A stretch of 64,000 bases of DNA from assembly GCA_018064455.1 (NCBI GenBank), contig JAGHVH010000010.1:209012-273011 (forward strand). Direction: 5' to 3'. The stretch comes from Candidatus Limimonas egerieequi (lineage in GTDB: Bacteria > Bacillota > Clostridia > Oscillospirales > Acutalibacteraceae). Shown piece after piece: positions 1 to 8,980 of this stretch (positions are counted from its first letter, which is position 1; every line of letters starts with the position of its first letter). Position numbers and translations under genes: made by a program. The notes below the pieces were generated by a model. The model did no database searches, was not told where the DNA came from, and worked only from the letters and a program-made list of their open reading frames with translations.

Positions 1-294
1 GTTGTCATACACATTAAGGTGTGGGAACAACGCATAACGCTGAAAAATGGTGTTCACCTGTCTCTCATGAGCGGGAACACCATTGATGCATTTATCTTCA
101 AAGATAACTTCTCCCGCGTCCGGCTCTTGGAAACCTGCAATAATTCTAAGGGTAGTCGTCTTACCACAGCCCGAAGGGCCGAGTAACGTGACAAACTCCC
201 CATCTCGAATTTTCAGATTTAAATCCTTTAGAACCGGCTCGCCGTCAAAAGCTACCGATATGTTTTTTAACTCAATAATAACGTTCTTTTCCAA
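1..294 (-). CDS. potA: ABC transporter ATP-binding protein, PotA-like (3' end outside window)
   Basis: The first 98 residues of an ABC ATPase are encoded; the rest lies beyond the window edge. A Walker A motif, [10 protein letters not shown], sits near residues 39-48, and the Q-loop region reads [12 protein letters not shown]. That last string is the pattern of the spermidine/putrescine importer ATPase PotA and its close relatives, so polyamine uptake is the likely role. The start is a TTG at 294 preceded at seven bases by AGGAAG; there is no ATG in frame nearby. It follows the cytidylate-kinase-like gene by 19 bases and is probably cotranscribed. The polyamine specificity is inferred from the fragment only. 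Confidence 0.82.
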   Translation of the reverse strand, partial: MEKNVIIELKNISVAFDGEPVLKDLNLKIRDGEFVTLLGPSGCGKTTTLRIIAGFQEPDAGEVIFEDKCINGVPAHERQVNTIFQRYALFPHLNVYDN

Positions 295-313
295 CTATGC
301 ACTTCCTCTCGGG

Positions 314-934
314 TTATTCACATTCCTCAGTACAATGTGCTTCCTTCCAATCTTCAACGTATTGAAGAATAAGTTTTGCAGCGCCATCAACGCCAATCTC
401 TGACGAATTGACACAGAGATCATACTCATTGGCAACGCCCCATTTAAGACCAGTGTAGTACTCGTGATAAGCACCACGCTTTTTGTCTTTCTTTTTAACT
501 ATTTTAGCAGCCTCTTCTAAATCAACATTTTCCATCTCAGCAATACGCTGAGCCTTTGTATCATCATCAGCTGTTATAAATATACGAATCAAATTTGGGA
601 AATCACGAAGAACCCACTCTGCGCAACGTCCTACAATAATGAGTGACTCGCCTGTCTCAGCAAGTTCACGCTCATAATCAAATACCATCTCAGCAACGAT
701 GTCCTCCATTGAATTGGAGTAACCACGACGCTGTCTTGTAATAAATAAATTACGTTTTTTCTCATCGTGCTCACGGACAAATTTTGGATCAACGCCGTGA
801 TTTATTGACATCTGTCGGAAGAAGTCTCTATCAAGAACTGGAAGTTCTAACTCCTCGCCAACCTTTTCGGCGATTAAATGACCTAAACTACCATATTCAC
901 GGCCAATAGTGATAATAATCTGTTTATCTTGCAT
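314..934 (-). CDS. Cytidylate kinase-like family protein
   Basis: A 206-residue P-loop protein of the cytidylate-kinase-like family (Cytidylate_kin_2). The N-terminus reads IITIGREYGSLGHLIAE, which is the degenerate phosphate-binding loop typical of the family, and VGRCAEWVLRD in the middle matches the conserved second block. These proteins differ from true Cmk and their substrate is generally unknown, so I do not claim CMP kinase activity. The start is preceded by AAAGGAG nine bases upstream. It lies between the SLC13 permease (22-base gap) and the PotA-like gene, in the same direction. Confidence 0.8.
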   Translation of the reverse strand: MQDKQIIITIGREYGSLGHLIAEKVGEELELPVLDRDFFRQMSINHGVDPKFVREHDEKKRNLFITRQRRGYSNSMEDIVAEMVFDYERELAETGESLIIVGRCAEWVLRDFPNLIRIFITADDDTKAQRIAEMENVDLEEAAKIVKKKDKKRGAYHEYYTGLKWGVANEYDLCVNSSEIGVDGAAKLILQYVEDWKEAHCTEECE

Positions 935-956
935 TGTATGAAACTCCTTTCCTAGA

Positions 957-2321
957 TTAAGCGTACTTTACGAAAAGTGAAAGCATGCAAATAGTGATTA
1001 CTATTACTGTTGCAGGTGCATTGTACTTGCAGTACTTGCCCCAGCCTACTGGGTGACCAGCCTTTGCAATAAGGGATGTGCCAACAACGTTTGCTGATGC
1101 ACCAATTGGTGTTGCACTACCACCGATGTCGGTGCCAAGTGCAAGTGTCCACGCGAGAGTCTCAAGTGGAACACCAGTTGATGCTGCCATAGCCTGAATA
1201 ACAGGAACCATAGTTGCAGCAAATGGGATGTTATCAACAAAGGCAGATAGTATTGCTGAAAGCCAGATAATAATGGCAATCATAACAAGTATATTACCGC
1301 CTGATACCTTACCAATGAAGTTTGCGACCAGAGCAAGACAGCCTGTCTCCTCAAGACCTGCTACTACAACAAAGAGGCCTACGAAAAAGAGAAGTGTCTT
1401 GTAGTCAACCTTTTTAAGAACAACCTTAACATCATCAAAGCCAAATGAAACAAGAAGGTTAATTATTGTAATAATAGTTGCAAATACACCTATAGTTGCA
1501 ACTGAAAGTTCTGTAATTGAGTGCGTTACAAGAAGTGCAACAATTGTAAGGAAGACAATTACTGAACCAATAAAACCCTTCTTATTTTTGATACAGTCAG
1601 CTGGATTTGGATAGACTATATCAGCAGGTCTGTCGAGTTCTGACTGCTTGAGTGGTTTTCTCATAACGATGAAGAAATAAAGCATTACCACTATCAATGC
1701 AATACCTGCAATTGCACCAGTATTAGTAACAAAATCAAAGAATGAATAACCAAGAGCTGTACCAATGATGATATTTGGTGGGTCACCGCACATTGTTGCA
1801 GAACCACCAAGGTTAGCACAGAAAATTTCGGCAAGTACAATTGGTACTGGATCGAACCTAAGTGTCTTGGCAAGTGTGATAGTAACAGCAGCAAGGAACA
1901 TAATTACTGTGATGCTGTCAATAAACATCGCAAGGAATGCAGACATTGCCATAAAGCAAACAAGGAGTGCAACTGTCTTGTAATTTACAAGTTTTGCAAT
2001 CTTGAGGCAGAGCCATTCAAAAAATCCTGAGTGTCCCATACCCTCAACCATTACAGTCATACCTGCAATGAATATAATTGTAGCCCAGTTGATACCGAAG
2101 GATTCCTCTCCTCCGCCATACCAAAAGCCCAAAGTTACAAGTGCTTTTAAATTCAAAGTTTTAATAATGGCATCTACTGAATGCATACAGATGCCAAATA
2201 CAACAACCATTGTTGCAAGACCAGCAACCAAGGTTGTAATATGACGTTCCAAAACCTCAGTTATAATCGCACCAAACATAAGCAAGAAAATTACGATGGC
2301 GCAAATCTTTGCAGCTAACAT
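957..2321 (-). CDS. SLC13/ArsB-NhaD-type anion or ion permease
   Basis: A 454-residue polytopic membrane protein with about 11-12 hydrophobic segments. The segments GGSATMCGDPPNIIIG and GGSATPIGASANVVG are the two pseudo-symmetrical Asn-Pro/Asn-containing hairpin motifs of the ion transporter (IT) superfamily (ArsB/NhaD/SLC13-like). The substrate cannot be read from sequence: arsenite, Na+/H+ and dicarboxylate transporters share the fold. The ATG is preceded by AGAGGG. A consensus-like promoter lies at 2360-2388. It heads a transcription unit with the downstream cytidylate-kinase-like and PotA-like genes. Confidence 0.82.
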   Translation of the reverse strand: MLAAKICAIVIFLLMFGAIITEVLERHITTLVAGLATMVVVFGICMHSVDAIIKTLNLKALVTLGFWYGGGEESFGINWATIIFIAGMTVMVEGMGHSGFFEWLCLKIAKLVNYKTVALLVCFMAMSAFLAMFIDSITVIMFLAAVTITLAKTLRFDPVPIVLAEIFCANLGGSATMCGDPPNIIIGTALGYSFFDFVTNTGAIAGIALIVVMLYFFIVMRKPLKQSELDRPADIVYPNPADCIKNKKGFIGSVIVFLTIVALLVTHSITELSVATIGVFATIITIINLLVSFGFDDVKVVLKKVDYKTLLFFVGLFVVVAGLEETGCLALVANFIGKVSGGNILVMIAIIIWLSAILSAFVDNIPFAATMVPVIQAMAASTGVPLETLAWTLALGTDIGGSATPIGASANVVGTSLIAKAGHPVGWGKYCKYNAPATVIVITICMLSLFVKYA

Positions 2322-2359
2322 TTTTAAAGCCCTCTTATTATAAATATATAATAATACGA

Positions 2360-2388
2360 ATTATATATCCTAAAACCTTCAATTTCAA
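2360..2388 (-). promoter_or_regulatory. Sigma-A-type promoter for the SLC13 permease gene
   Basis: On the minus strand a -35 TTGAAA (2383-2388) and a -10 TATAAT (2360-2365) are separated by 17 bases, about 40 bases before the ATG. It is divergent from, and almost adjacent to, the promoter of the small zinc-ribbon gene. Confidence 0.65.
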
Positions 2389-2396
2389 TAGATTTG

Positions 2397-2425
2397 TTGA
2401 CAATAAATCAAATAAAATATAAAAT
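2397..2425 (+). promoter_or_regulatory. Sigma-A-type promoter for the small zinc-ribbon gene
   Basis: A consensus -35 TTGACA at 2397-2402 and -10 TAAAAT at 2420-2425 with a 17-base spacer, about 32 bases before the ATG at 2458. Confidence 0.7.
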
Positions 2426-2457
2426 GATAAACGATGATTTTTTAAGGAGATAATTAT

Positions 2458-2748
2458 ATGAAAATCGCAGCAGACAATATTAAGGAATTTGGCACAACAG
2501 AAGCAATCATTTGTCCACGTTGTGGCAAAAACGTTTTTATGCAACTTTTAAAGGCAACAAATGGTGTTGGCGTATTAAATGTTCCTCTTCTTACATTTAA
2601 CATTGACCTCTTCGCTATCTGCCCAGAGTGCAGTTCAATGTTTGCTGTAAACAACGACATAGCCAAGAAAATTGGTTCAAGCAACAAAACTAACAAGTAC
2701 TCAATGGTCAATGAGAAAAACATCACATTCCTCAAAGATTTAAAGTAA
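2458..2748 (+). CDS. Small protein with two CxxC zinc-ribbon-like pairs
   Basis: A 96-residue soluble protein with cysteine pairs CPRC (residues 19-22) and CPEC (residues 55-58), an arrangement suited to one four-cysteine zinc site. No enzyme motif is visible and I do not recognise a named family. The start is well supported: AAGGAG sits eight bases before the ATG and a consensus promoter lies just upstream. It is monocistronic, ending in the hairpin at 2761-2797, and is convergent with the rubrerythrin gene. A role in metal binding or nucleic-acid binding is possible but unproven. Confidence 0.7.
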   Translation: MKIAADNIKEFGTTEAIICPRCGKNVFMQLLKATNGVGVLNVPLLTFNIDLFAICPECSSMFAVNNDIAKKIGSSNKTNKYSMVNEKNITFLKDLK

Positions 2749-2760
2749 TAAGCATAACAA

Positions 2761-2797
2761 AAGGACGGTTGGATAATCCAACCGTCCTTTATTTTTT
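2761..2797. terminator. Intrinsic terminator between convergent genes
   Basis: A perfect 13-bp stem (2761-2773 with 2777-2789) with a three-base loop, followed on the plus strand by TATTTTTT. On the minus strand the stem is followed by TTTTGTTAT, so it probably ends both the zinc-ribbon gene and the rubrerythrin gene. Confidence 0.85.
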
Positions 2798-2799
2798 AC

Positions 2800-3381
2800 T
2801 TAGAAGTATCTCTTGAGCATACCCTCAAGTGCCTTGCCGTGACGAGCTTCGTCGCGTGCCATCTCATGAACTGTGTCATGGATTGCATCGAGGTTGTTCT
2901 TCTTAGCGCACATAGCGAGGTCGAACTTACCCTGTGTTGCGCCGTACTCGCAGTTAACTCTCCATGCGAGGTTGTCCTTGGTTGTAGCCTTCATATTTGG
3001 CTCAAGGTCTTCACCGAGGAGTTCTGCGAACTTAGCTGCATGCTCTGCCTCTTCGTAAGCTGCCTTTTCCCAATAAAGGCCGATTTCTGGATATCCTTCA
3101 CGATGAGCAATACGAGCCATGCAAAGGTACATACCTACCTCAGAGCATTCGCCCTGGAAGTTAGCCATAAGCTGGTCGAAAATGTACTTCTTATCCTCAT
3201 CAGAAATATCAGGATTGTTTTTAACTGTTTTAGCATAGATGCCATACTCATGCTCAGCAGCAAGCTTCATTTCGCCTTCTACTACTGTGAACTTCTCACC
3301 AGGAATACCGCAAGTTGGGCACTTCTCTGGTGGCTGGTCTCCTTCGTGAACATATCCACATACTGGACATACATACTTCAT
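2800..3381 (-). CDS. Reverse rubrerythrin (N-terminal rubredoxin domain, NADH peroxidase type)
   Basis: A 193-residue non-haem iron protein. The rubredoxin domain is N-terminal, with iron ligands C5, C8, C21 and C24 (CPVCG and CPTCG), and a ferritin-like diiron four-helix domain follows, with E/ExxH motifs such as EEAEHAAKF and ARDEARHGKAL. This order is the reverse of classical rubrerythrin and is known from Clostridium, where such proteins reduce hydrogen peroxide and oxygen. The role is therefore oxidative-stress defence in an anaerobe. The start has GGAGG ten bases upstream. It follows the PIG-L gene by 26 bases on the same strand. Confidence 0.9.
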   Translation of the reverse strand: MKYVCPVCGYVHEGDQPPEKCPTCGIPGEKFTVVEGEMKLAAEHEYGIYAKTVKNNPDISDEDKKYIFDQLMANFQGECSEVGMYLCMARIAHREGYPEIGLYWEKAAYEEAEHAAKFAELLGEDLEPNMKATTKDNLAWRVNCEYGATQGKFDLAMCAKKNNLDAIHDTVHEMARDEARHGKALEGMLKRYF

Positions 3382-3407
3382 AATGTTTTTCCTCCAAATA
3401 TTAAAAA

Positions 3408-4736
3408 TTATTTTTTTGCGCCATGTTTTGGTTGATATTTTTTTGCTCTACGATTCTTATTATATACTCTTAAGGCGACAATTAAAAGTATTACAAATAC
3501 AACTGCGCCAAGAATAATATATATAATCTTTGTAAATATACTCGATGCTTTATTTTCCTTCTTTACAGTTGCTTTTGGCTTACTCTTTTCAGCCTCTTTG
3601 GCCTTTTCGGCTGCTATCCTTTCCTCTTCCTCGTGGATAGCTTTATACGATGTGATGTTCTCCATCATATCTTTGCCAGTGTCAGTGCCTACGCTTGTAC
3701 GATAGAGTCCAAACTCATCACAACTGTACTTGTAGTCATCAGATACATAGAACCAACACCACTGTTGAGAAGCATGCTTTTTGTATGCTTCTTTTGCAAC
3801 ATCAAGTGCTGTCATTCCACCAAAGGAATCAAGTGGAACCTGTAAGTTTAGTTCCATTGCATTTTCTTTGTAAAGGTGGATATAAGTCTTTTTAACATCA
3901 AAAGTATTTGACTGTGCAAGTGTATCGACAGCCTCCGCTACAGCCTTTGCCATTACACGGTGTTGACCGTGACCATATTCGCCCTCAAAGTCCTGAGTGA
4001 TAATAACTTGAGGCTTATATTTCGTGATATATCCCTTGAAAGTCTCAAGGACCTCATCATAGTTGCATGTCTTAAGTCCAGACTCAAGATCCATTGAATA
4101 TGCGTCCTTGACATCGCCAACTATTGGATAGTTGGTGAGACCCAAAGTCCACATAGCGTCAAGGCGCTCGTGTTCGCGGTGCTTTTCAGTTGCCAAGTGG
4201 TTGGTCATCACTGCAAGCTGGACATTCATGTCCGGATGGTTTGCAATGATGTCAACTATTGCACCGCCAAGGAAGAGCGACTCGTCATCTGCGTGAGCTG
4301 CAAAAGCGAGGACATCAACCTCATCCTGAGGTTTTTGCCACTTTTGCAAGTCCTTTGGCTCTTCGCCGTCGGCGAAGGCCTTGATAAAGCAGATTGACTG
4401 TGCCTCATCAAGCGTCATTGAAAATGACTTTGATGGGCTATCAAGTTTTACATATTGATGAAGGAAACCATCATCAATTGTTTTTGTGTCATCAAGTTTC
4501 CAAGCTGATGGAGCGGTTGACCAAACAATATAAGCCGATACCAAATCCTTGTCGCTTGTTATTTCAATCTTGCTACCCTTTGCAAAATCTGTTTTTGATG
4601 TGTAAGCAGTGTTGGTTACAACCTTTTGATACTCGGTAGCACCAACTTTTACTTTGATATCAGCCGCATTTGCAGGGAGCGCAAAAATTAGGCAAAGCAA
4701 CAGAGAAAGCAAAAAGACAAGTGAAAACTTCTTCAT
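3408..4736 (-). CDS. Exported, membrane-anchored PIG-L family deacetylase
   Basis: A 442-residue protein starting with a Sec signal peptide (hydrophobic stretch to ANAA near residue 24). The LmbE/PIG-L motif HADDE occurs at residues 148-152 and a second metal-binding block, HGQHR, near residue 258. This zinc-dependent family removes N-acetyl groups from GlcNAc-type sugars. The C-terminus has a Glu/Lys-rich linker, one transmembrane helix and a basic tail, so the catalytic domain should face outside the cytoplasm. It is the last or next-to-last gene of the long housekeeping operon, 11 bases after tyrS. A role in deacetylating a cell-wall glycan is inference. Confidence 0.83.
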   Translation of the reverse strand: MKKFSLVFLLSLLLCLIFALPANAADIKVKVGATEYQKVVTNTAYTSKTDFAKGSKIEITSDKDLVSAYIVWSTAPSAWKLDDTKTIDDGFLHQYVKLDSPSKSFSMTLDEAQSICFIKAFADGEEPKDLQKWQKPQDEVDVLAFAAHADDESLFLGGAIVDIIANHPDMNVQLAVMTNHLATEKHREHERLDAMWTLGLTNYPIVGDVKDAYSMDLESGLKTCNYDEVLETFKGYITKYKPQVIITQDFEGEYGHGQHRVMAKAVAEAVDTLAQSNTFDVKKTYIHLYKENAMELNLQVPLDSFGGMTALDVAKEAYKKHASQQWCWFYVSDDYKYSCDEFGLYRTSVGTDTGKDMMENITSYKAIHEEEERIAAEKAKEAEKSKPKATVKKENKASSIFTKIIYIILGAVVFVILLIVALRVYNKNRRAKKYQPKHGAKK

Positions 4737-4747
4737 AAAATCATCCC

Positions 4748-5968
4748 TTAAAGTGTTACTTTGTGGAATACTTTCTTACCCTTCTTAACTACGATGCCGT
4801 TTGCAAGTGCATCAGCATCATATGATGTCTGTGGGTCAGTTACTTTTGCGTCATCAACAGAGATACCACCCTGTTGAACAAGACGTCTTGCCTCACCATT
4901 TGATGATGCAAGGCCTGCTTTAACCATAATTGACAAAATACCAATTTTGCCATCTGTCAAATCAGTCGCATCAAGCTTTGTCTCTGGCATATTCTCAAGG
5001 TCACCAGCGCCACTAAAGAGTGCGCGTGCTGTTGCCTGTGCCTTGTCTGCTTCTTCCTTGCCGTGAACCATATTTGTAAGTTCATAAGCGAGAATTTCCT
5101 TAGCTTCGTTGAGCTTTGCGCCCTCCCACTTGTCCATCTCATCTATCTGCTCAAGTGGCAAGAATGTAAGCATACGGATGCACTTCATTACATCTGAGTC
5201 GCCTACGTTGCGCCAGTACTGATAGAACTCGTATGGAGATGTCTTGTTAGCATCAAGCCATACAGCATTACCAGCTGTCTTACCCATCTTCTTGCCCTGT
5301 GAATCAGTAAGAAGAGTGATTGTCATAGCATGAGCGTCCTTGCCAAGCTTCTTTCTAATGAGTTCTGTACCGCCAAGCATATTAGACCACTGGTCATCTC
5401 CACCAAACTGCATGTTGCAGCCATAGTGCTGGAAGAGATAGTAGAAGTCATATGACTGCATAATCATATAATTAAACTCAAGGAATGAAAGACCCTTTTC
5501 CATTCTCTGCTTGTAACATTCAGCACGAAGCATGTTGTTTACTGAGAAGCAAGGTCCAACATCACGGAGAAGTTCGATATAGTTTAAATTAAGAAGCCAT
5601 TCAGCGTTGTTTACCATAATAGCTTTGCCTTCACCAAATTCGATGAAGCGTTCCATCTGGCGTTTAAAGCATTCAGCATTGTGATCAATATCCTCTTTTG
5701 TGAGCATCTTTCTCATGTCAGTTCTACCAGATGGGTCACCAATCATAGTAGTACCGCCACCGATTAAAGCAACTGGCTGGTTGCCTGCCATCTGAAGACG
5801 CTTCATAAGTGTCAATGCCATAAAGTGGCCAGCTGTAAGACTGTCAGCTGTGCAGTCAAAGCCAATATAGAACTTGGCTTTGCCTTCGTTGACCATCTTT
5901 CTAATCTCGTCCTCATTTGTTACCTGTGCGATAAGTCCACGGGCAACAAGTTCTTCATAAATTCCCAT
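4748..5968 (-). CDS. tyrS: Tyrosyl-tRNA synthetase
   Basis: A 406-residue class I aminoacyl-tRNA synthetase that charges tRNA-Tyr. The HIGH-like signature is seen in FDCTADSLTAGHF near residues 38-50, the KMSKS-like loop reads GKKMGKT, and an S4 RNA-binding domain forms the C-terminus (GGISVDDAKV). The length is normal. It begins 12 bases after recN, so it is expressed from the upstream operon and has no T-box leader of its own, unlike many Firmicutes tyrS genes. Confidence 0.95.
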   Translation of the reverse strand: MGIYEELVARGLIAQVTNEDEIRKMVNEGKAKFYIGFDCTADSLTAGHFMALTLMKRLQMAGNQPVALIGGGTTMIGDPSGRTDMRKMLTKEDIDHNAECFKRQMERFIEFGEGKAIMVNNAEWLLNLNYIELLRDVGPCFSVNNMLRAECYKQRMEKGLSFLEFNYMIMQSYDFYYLFQHYGCNMQFGGDDQWSNMLGGTELIRKKLGKDAHAMTITLLTDSQGKKMGKTAGNAVWLDANKTSPYEFYQYWRNVGDSDVMKCIRMLTFLPLEQIDEMDKWEGAKLNEAKEILAYELTNMVHGKEEADKAQATARALFSGAGDLENMPETKLDATDLTDGKIGILSIMVKAGLASSNGEARRLVQQGGISVDDAKVTDPQTSYDADALANGIVVKKGKKVFHKVTL

Positions 5969-5980
5969 TTTTAACTCCTT

Positions 5981-7651
5981 CTAAATACACGCGCTTTCGA
6001 TCATTTCGAGAGCGCTCTTAATTTGCAATTCTGTTACATTTACGCCACCAATAATTCTGGCAACTTCTTTGATTCGACCGTCCCTGTCGAGTGGCGTCAC
6101 ATACGTATAAGTCTTCTCATTTTGAACTTTCTTTTCAACTACAAAATGATTATCCGCATAGGATGCGACTTGTGCGCTGTGCGTGATACAGATTACCTGG
6201 CTCTTTTGACCTACGCTCTTTAAAACCTTGGCAATCTTTTCTGCTGCACTACCTGAAACGCCTGTATCAATCTCATCAAAAATCATCGTACCAACGTTAT
6301 CATTGGCAGAGAGGACGTTCTGTATTGCAAGCATAATTCTTGAAAGCTCACCACCAGACGCGATCTTTGCAAGAGGCTTGAGTGCCTCACCTGGGTTTGG
6401 AGATATCAAGAATTCTATATTATCTGGACCCGTTGGGCTCAGTTTTGTGCGTTCAAAGTTAACTGCAATTTCAACATTTGGCATATCAAGGAATGTAAGT
6501 TCATGTTTTACGTGAACTTCAAATTCAGACGCCGCATGTTTTCTTGAAAGCGAAAGCTTTTCGGCAGCCTCAAGGAGGATTTCCTTGTCAGCCTCAAGCT
6601 TTGCTATTATTTCATCCTGGCTGAGATTGAGGTTCACCAATGTCTCGAGCTCGTCCTTGGAATTTTGAAGGTACTCGAGTATCTCTTCCTCTGACTCACC
6701 ATACTTACCCTTGAGTTTAAAGAGAAAACTTATTCTCTCCTCTATTTCAGACAACTTCTCAGGATCAAACGATAAATCAAAGAGCGTCTGCTCTATCTCA
6801 TTTTTCTTCTCCTCAAGTTGATATGTTATCTCAAGCATACTAGATGCCATTTTAGATGCAGGCTCATAGTGAGCAGCCGACTTTTCCACAGCCTTGGAGG
6901 CGTCATACATGGCGTTTACAACGCCAGTTGTATCATCGCCATCTTGGAGGATGGAAAGTGCATCACGAAGGCCCTTGATAACCTTTTCTGAGTTCCTAAA
7001 AAGGTCACGTTTGTCGCAGAGTTCGTCATATTCACCGATACGAACACCTGCATTTTCTATTTCAGCAATCTCATGCTGCAAAAATTCAATTCGTTTTTGT
7101 TTCTCCTCCTCATTTTGAGAGAGAGATTTAAACTTCCTATAGAGGTTTGAGTAAGCGACATACTTTTCAAGATAGTCGCCATAAATATCCTCGTTGCCTG
7201 CAAGAGCATCAAGGTATTTGTAGTGACATTCTGGGTTTAAAAGATTTTGGCTATCGTGCTGTCCATGAATACTTATCAATTCTTTGCCCAGTGTCTTGAG
7301 CATTGATACGGTTACAGCATTGCCATTTACTTTGCAAGAGTTCCTGCCATCAAGGGCAATCACTCTCGAGATATTTAGTGCCTTATCTTCACTTGTTGGA
7401 ATTCCCATGGATTCCATCAGTTTCTCGACACTTGGGGAAATGTTTTCAAAAAGTGCGGACACCTGTGCCTTTTCAGCACCGGTCCTTATCAGTTCCTTTG
7501 AAGTGCGTTCACCAAGGACAGCTGAGAGTGCATCGATGATAATTGATTTACCAGCACCCGTCTCTCCGCTCATAACGTTAAGACCGTTGCCAAAATCAAT
7601 GGCAGCAGACTCAATAATCGCTATGTTTTCTATCCTCAGTGTACTAAGCAT
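5981..7651 (-). CDS. recN: DNA repair protein RecN
   Basis: A 556-residue SMC-like ATPase of recombinational repair. The N-terminal Walker A reads GETGAGKS (about residues 31-38), a long coiled coil fills the middle, and the C-terminal ABC signature LASGGELSR with the Walker B block MIFDEIDTG completes the head domain. The length is normal. It directly follows argR with one base between them, which is a conserved argR-recN arrangement in Firmicutes. Confidence 0.95.
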   Translation of the reverse strand: MLSTLRIENIAIIESAAIDFGNGLNVMSGETGAGKSIIIDALSAVLGERTSKELIRTGAEKAQVSALFENISPSVEKLMESMGIPTSEDKALNISRVIALDGRNSCKVNGNAVTVSMLKTLGKELISIHGQHDSQNLLNPECHYKYLDALAGNEDIYGDYLEKYVAYSNLYRKFKSLSQNEEEKQKRIEFLQHEIAEIENAGVRIGEYDELCDKRDLFRNSEKVIKGLRDALSILQDGDDTTGVVNAMYDASKAVEKSAAHYEPASKMASSMLEITYQLEEKKNEIEQTLFDLSFDPEKLSEIEERISFLFKLKGKYGESEEEILEYLQNSKDELETLVNLNLSQDEIIAKLEADKEILLEAAEKLSLSRKHAASEFEVHVKHELTFLDMPNVEIAVNFERTKLSPTGPDNIEFLISPNPGEALKPLAKIASGGELSRIMLAIQNVLSANDNVGTMIFDEIDTGVSGSAAEKIAKVLKSVGQKSQVICITHSAQVASYADNHFVVEKKVQNEKTYTYVTPLDRDGRIKEVARIIGGVNVTELQIKSALEMIESACI

Positions 7652-7652
7652 T

Positions 7653-8111
7653 TTAGTCTCCGATCATCTTATGAATACTTGTGCAAAGTGATTTTGCAGC
7701 AGCCTCATTGCGACAGAGCACAAAGATAGTATCGTCGCCTGCGATAGTACCGACGATTTCATCTTTGTCTGTTGCGTCAAGAGCTGCACAAGCGGCATTT
7801 GCCATGCCTACATGTGTTTTAATAACACATGTGTTAAGAGCGTAATCGGCGCTCATAACAGCCTCTGCAAAGATTGCATTGTATTTTGATGAAAGCTTCT
7901 CGCTTGGTGTCTCACTTGCAGCATATGCTGATTTGCCATGAGCGCCAATACGTTTAACAAGCTTTAGCTCCTTAATGTCGCGAGAAATTGTAGCTTGAGT
8001 TACCTCAAATCCCCTAGACTTAAGCTTTGAAATCAACTCATCTTGAGTGTACACAGGCTCTGCCTTGATAAGGTCAAGGATTGCGTCCTGTCTTTGTTTT
8101 CTAATGTTCAT
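7653..8111 (-). CDS. argR: Arginine repressor ArgR
   Basis: A 152-residue ArgR/AhrC family regulator. The N-terminal winged helix includes ATISRDIKELKLVK, which is the family DNA-recognition helix, and the C-terminal oligomerisation and arginine-binding domain contains GTIAGDDTIFVLCR. The position between nadK and recN is the usual one in Clostridia. It probably controls arginine metabolism genes elsewhere in the genome. Confidence 0.95.
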   Translation of the reverse strand: MNIRKQRQDAILDLIKAEPVYTQDELISKLKSRGFEVTQATISRDIKELKLVKRIGAHGKSAYAASETPSEKLSSKYNAIFAEAVMSADYALNTCVIKTHVGMANAACAALDATDKDEIVGTIAGDDTIFVLCRNEAAAKSLCTSIHKMIGD

Positions 8112-8122
8112 TTCTTTCCCCT

Positions 8123-8980
8123 TTACTTGCCAAGCAACTTAGAATTAAGAATTTCAAAGAATGCCTCATTCTTAATTCTGATAAACTCAGCGACCTTTTC
8201 CGACTTTTTAATCTCTATCCTATCTCCTACGCCAATCTCAAATGTAACGCCACCATCAAGTGACAACAGCAAATTTTTATTTGCTGACTTTTCATCAACA
8301 GAAAGAGTAATTTCGTTTTCAGCACTAAAAACAGTTGAACGTGAGAACAATGTCTGTGGACAGATAGGCGTTACAACTATTGCTTCCATGCTTGGATTAA
8401 TTATTGGGCCACCAGCAGAAAGTGAATATGCTGATGAACCAGTTGGAGTTGCAACTATTACACCATCTGCACGGTATGTGCTCGAGCGCTTACCATCACA
8501 GTCAACATCAATATCAGTAATTCTTAGTTCGCCATTACGAGCTAATACAGCATCGTTGATACAACTGTCACTCATTACAACCTGTCCTTTTCGGATAACA
8601 GATACATCAAGGAGCATACGTCTATCAATTGTGTAATCCCCATCTATTAAGTTCTTTAAAAGCTCAAGTTCGTTGCTCTCAAGACCGGCCATAAATGCGA
8701 GTGTACCGGCATTGATACAGAGTATTGGTTTTTTGTAATCAACAGTTTGTCTTGCAGCATTTAAAACCGAACCGTCGCCACCAACTGATATGATTACGTC
8801 ACACCACTCTATGAGTTCTTGGAATTTAAAGTGTTGCATTGTTGGCATAGCACAAAAACTAATATGTACCTCATCAAGGCAAGCATATTCAGCGCCATAC
8901 TTATCAAGCCACTTACATATTTCAAGTGTGACTCCGTGAGCTTTTTCTCTAGTTAAATTAGGCAAGAGTGCAATTTTCAT
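8123..8980 (-). CDS. nadK: NAD kinase
   Basis: A 285-residue ATP-NAD kinase that makes NADP+. The diagnostic GGDGS motif (SVGGDGSVLNAAR) and the conserved PTGSSAYSLSAGGP block are both present. The start codon overlaps the end of tlyA by four bases, which implies translational coupling. Confidence 0.95.
   Translation of the reverse strand: MKIALLPNLTREKAHGVTLEICKWLDKYGAEYACLDEVHISFCAMPTMQHFKFQELIEWCDVIISVGGDGSVLNAARQTVDYKKPILCINAGTLAFMAGLESNELELLKNLIDGDYTIDRRMLLDVSVIRKGQVVMSDSCINDAVLARNGELRITDIDVDCDGKRSSTYRADGVIVATPTGSSAYSLSAGGPIINPSMEAIVVTPICPQTLFSRSTVFSAENEITLSVDEKSANKNLLLSLDGGVTFEIGVGDRIEIKKSEKVAEFIRIKNEAFFEILNSKLLGK

Noticed and set aside
2839..3435. Long plus-strand frame opposite the rubrerythrin gene
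   Set aside because: It lies entirely antisense to a clear conserved gene, with Cys/Leu-rich composition expected of a shadow frame and no ribosome binding site.
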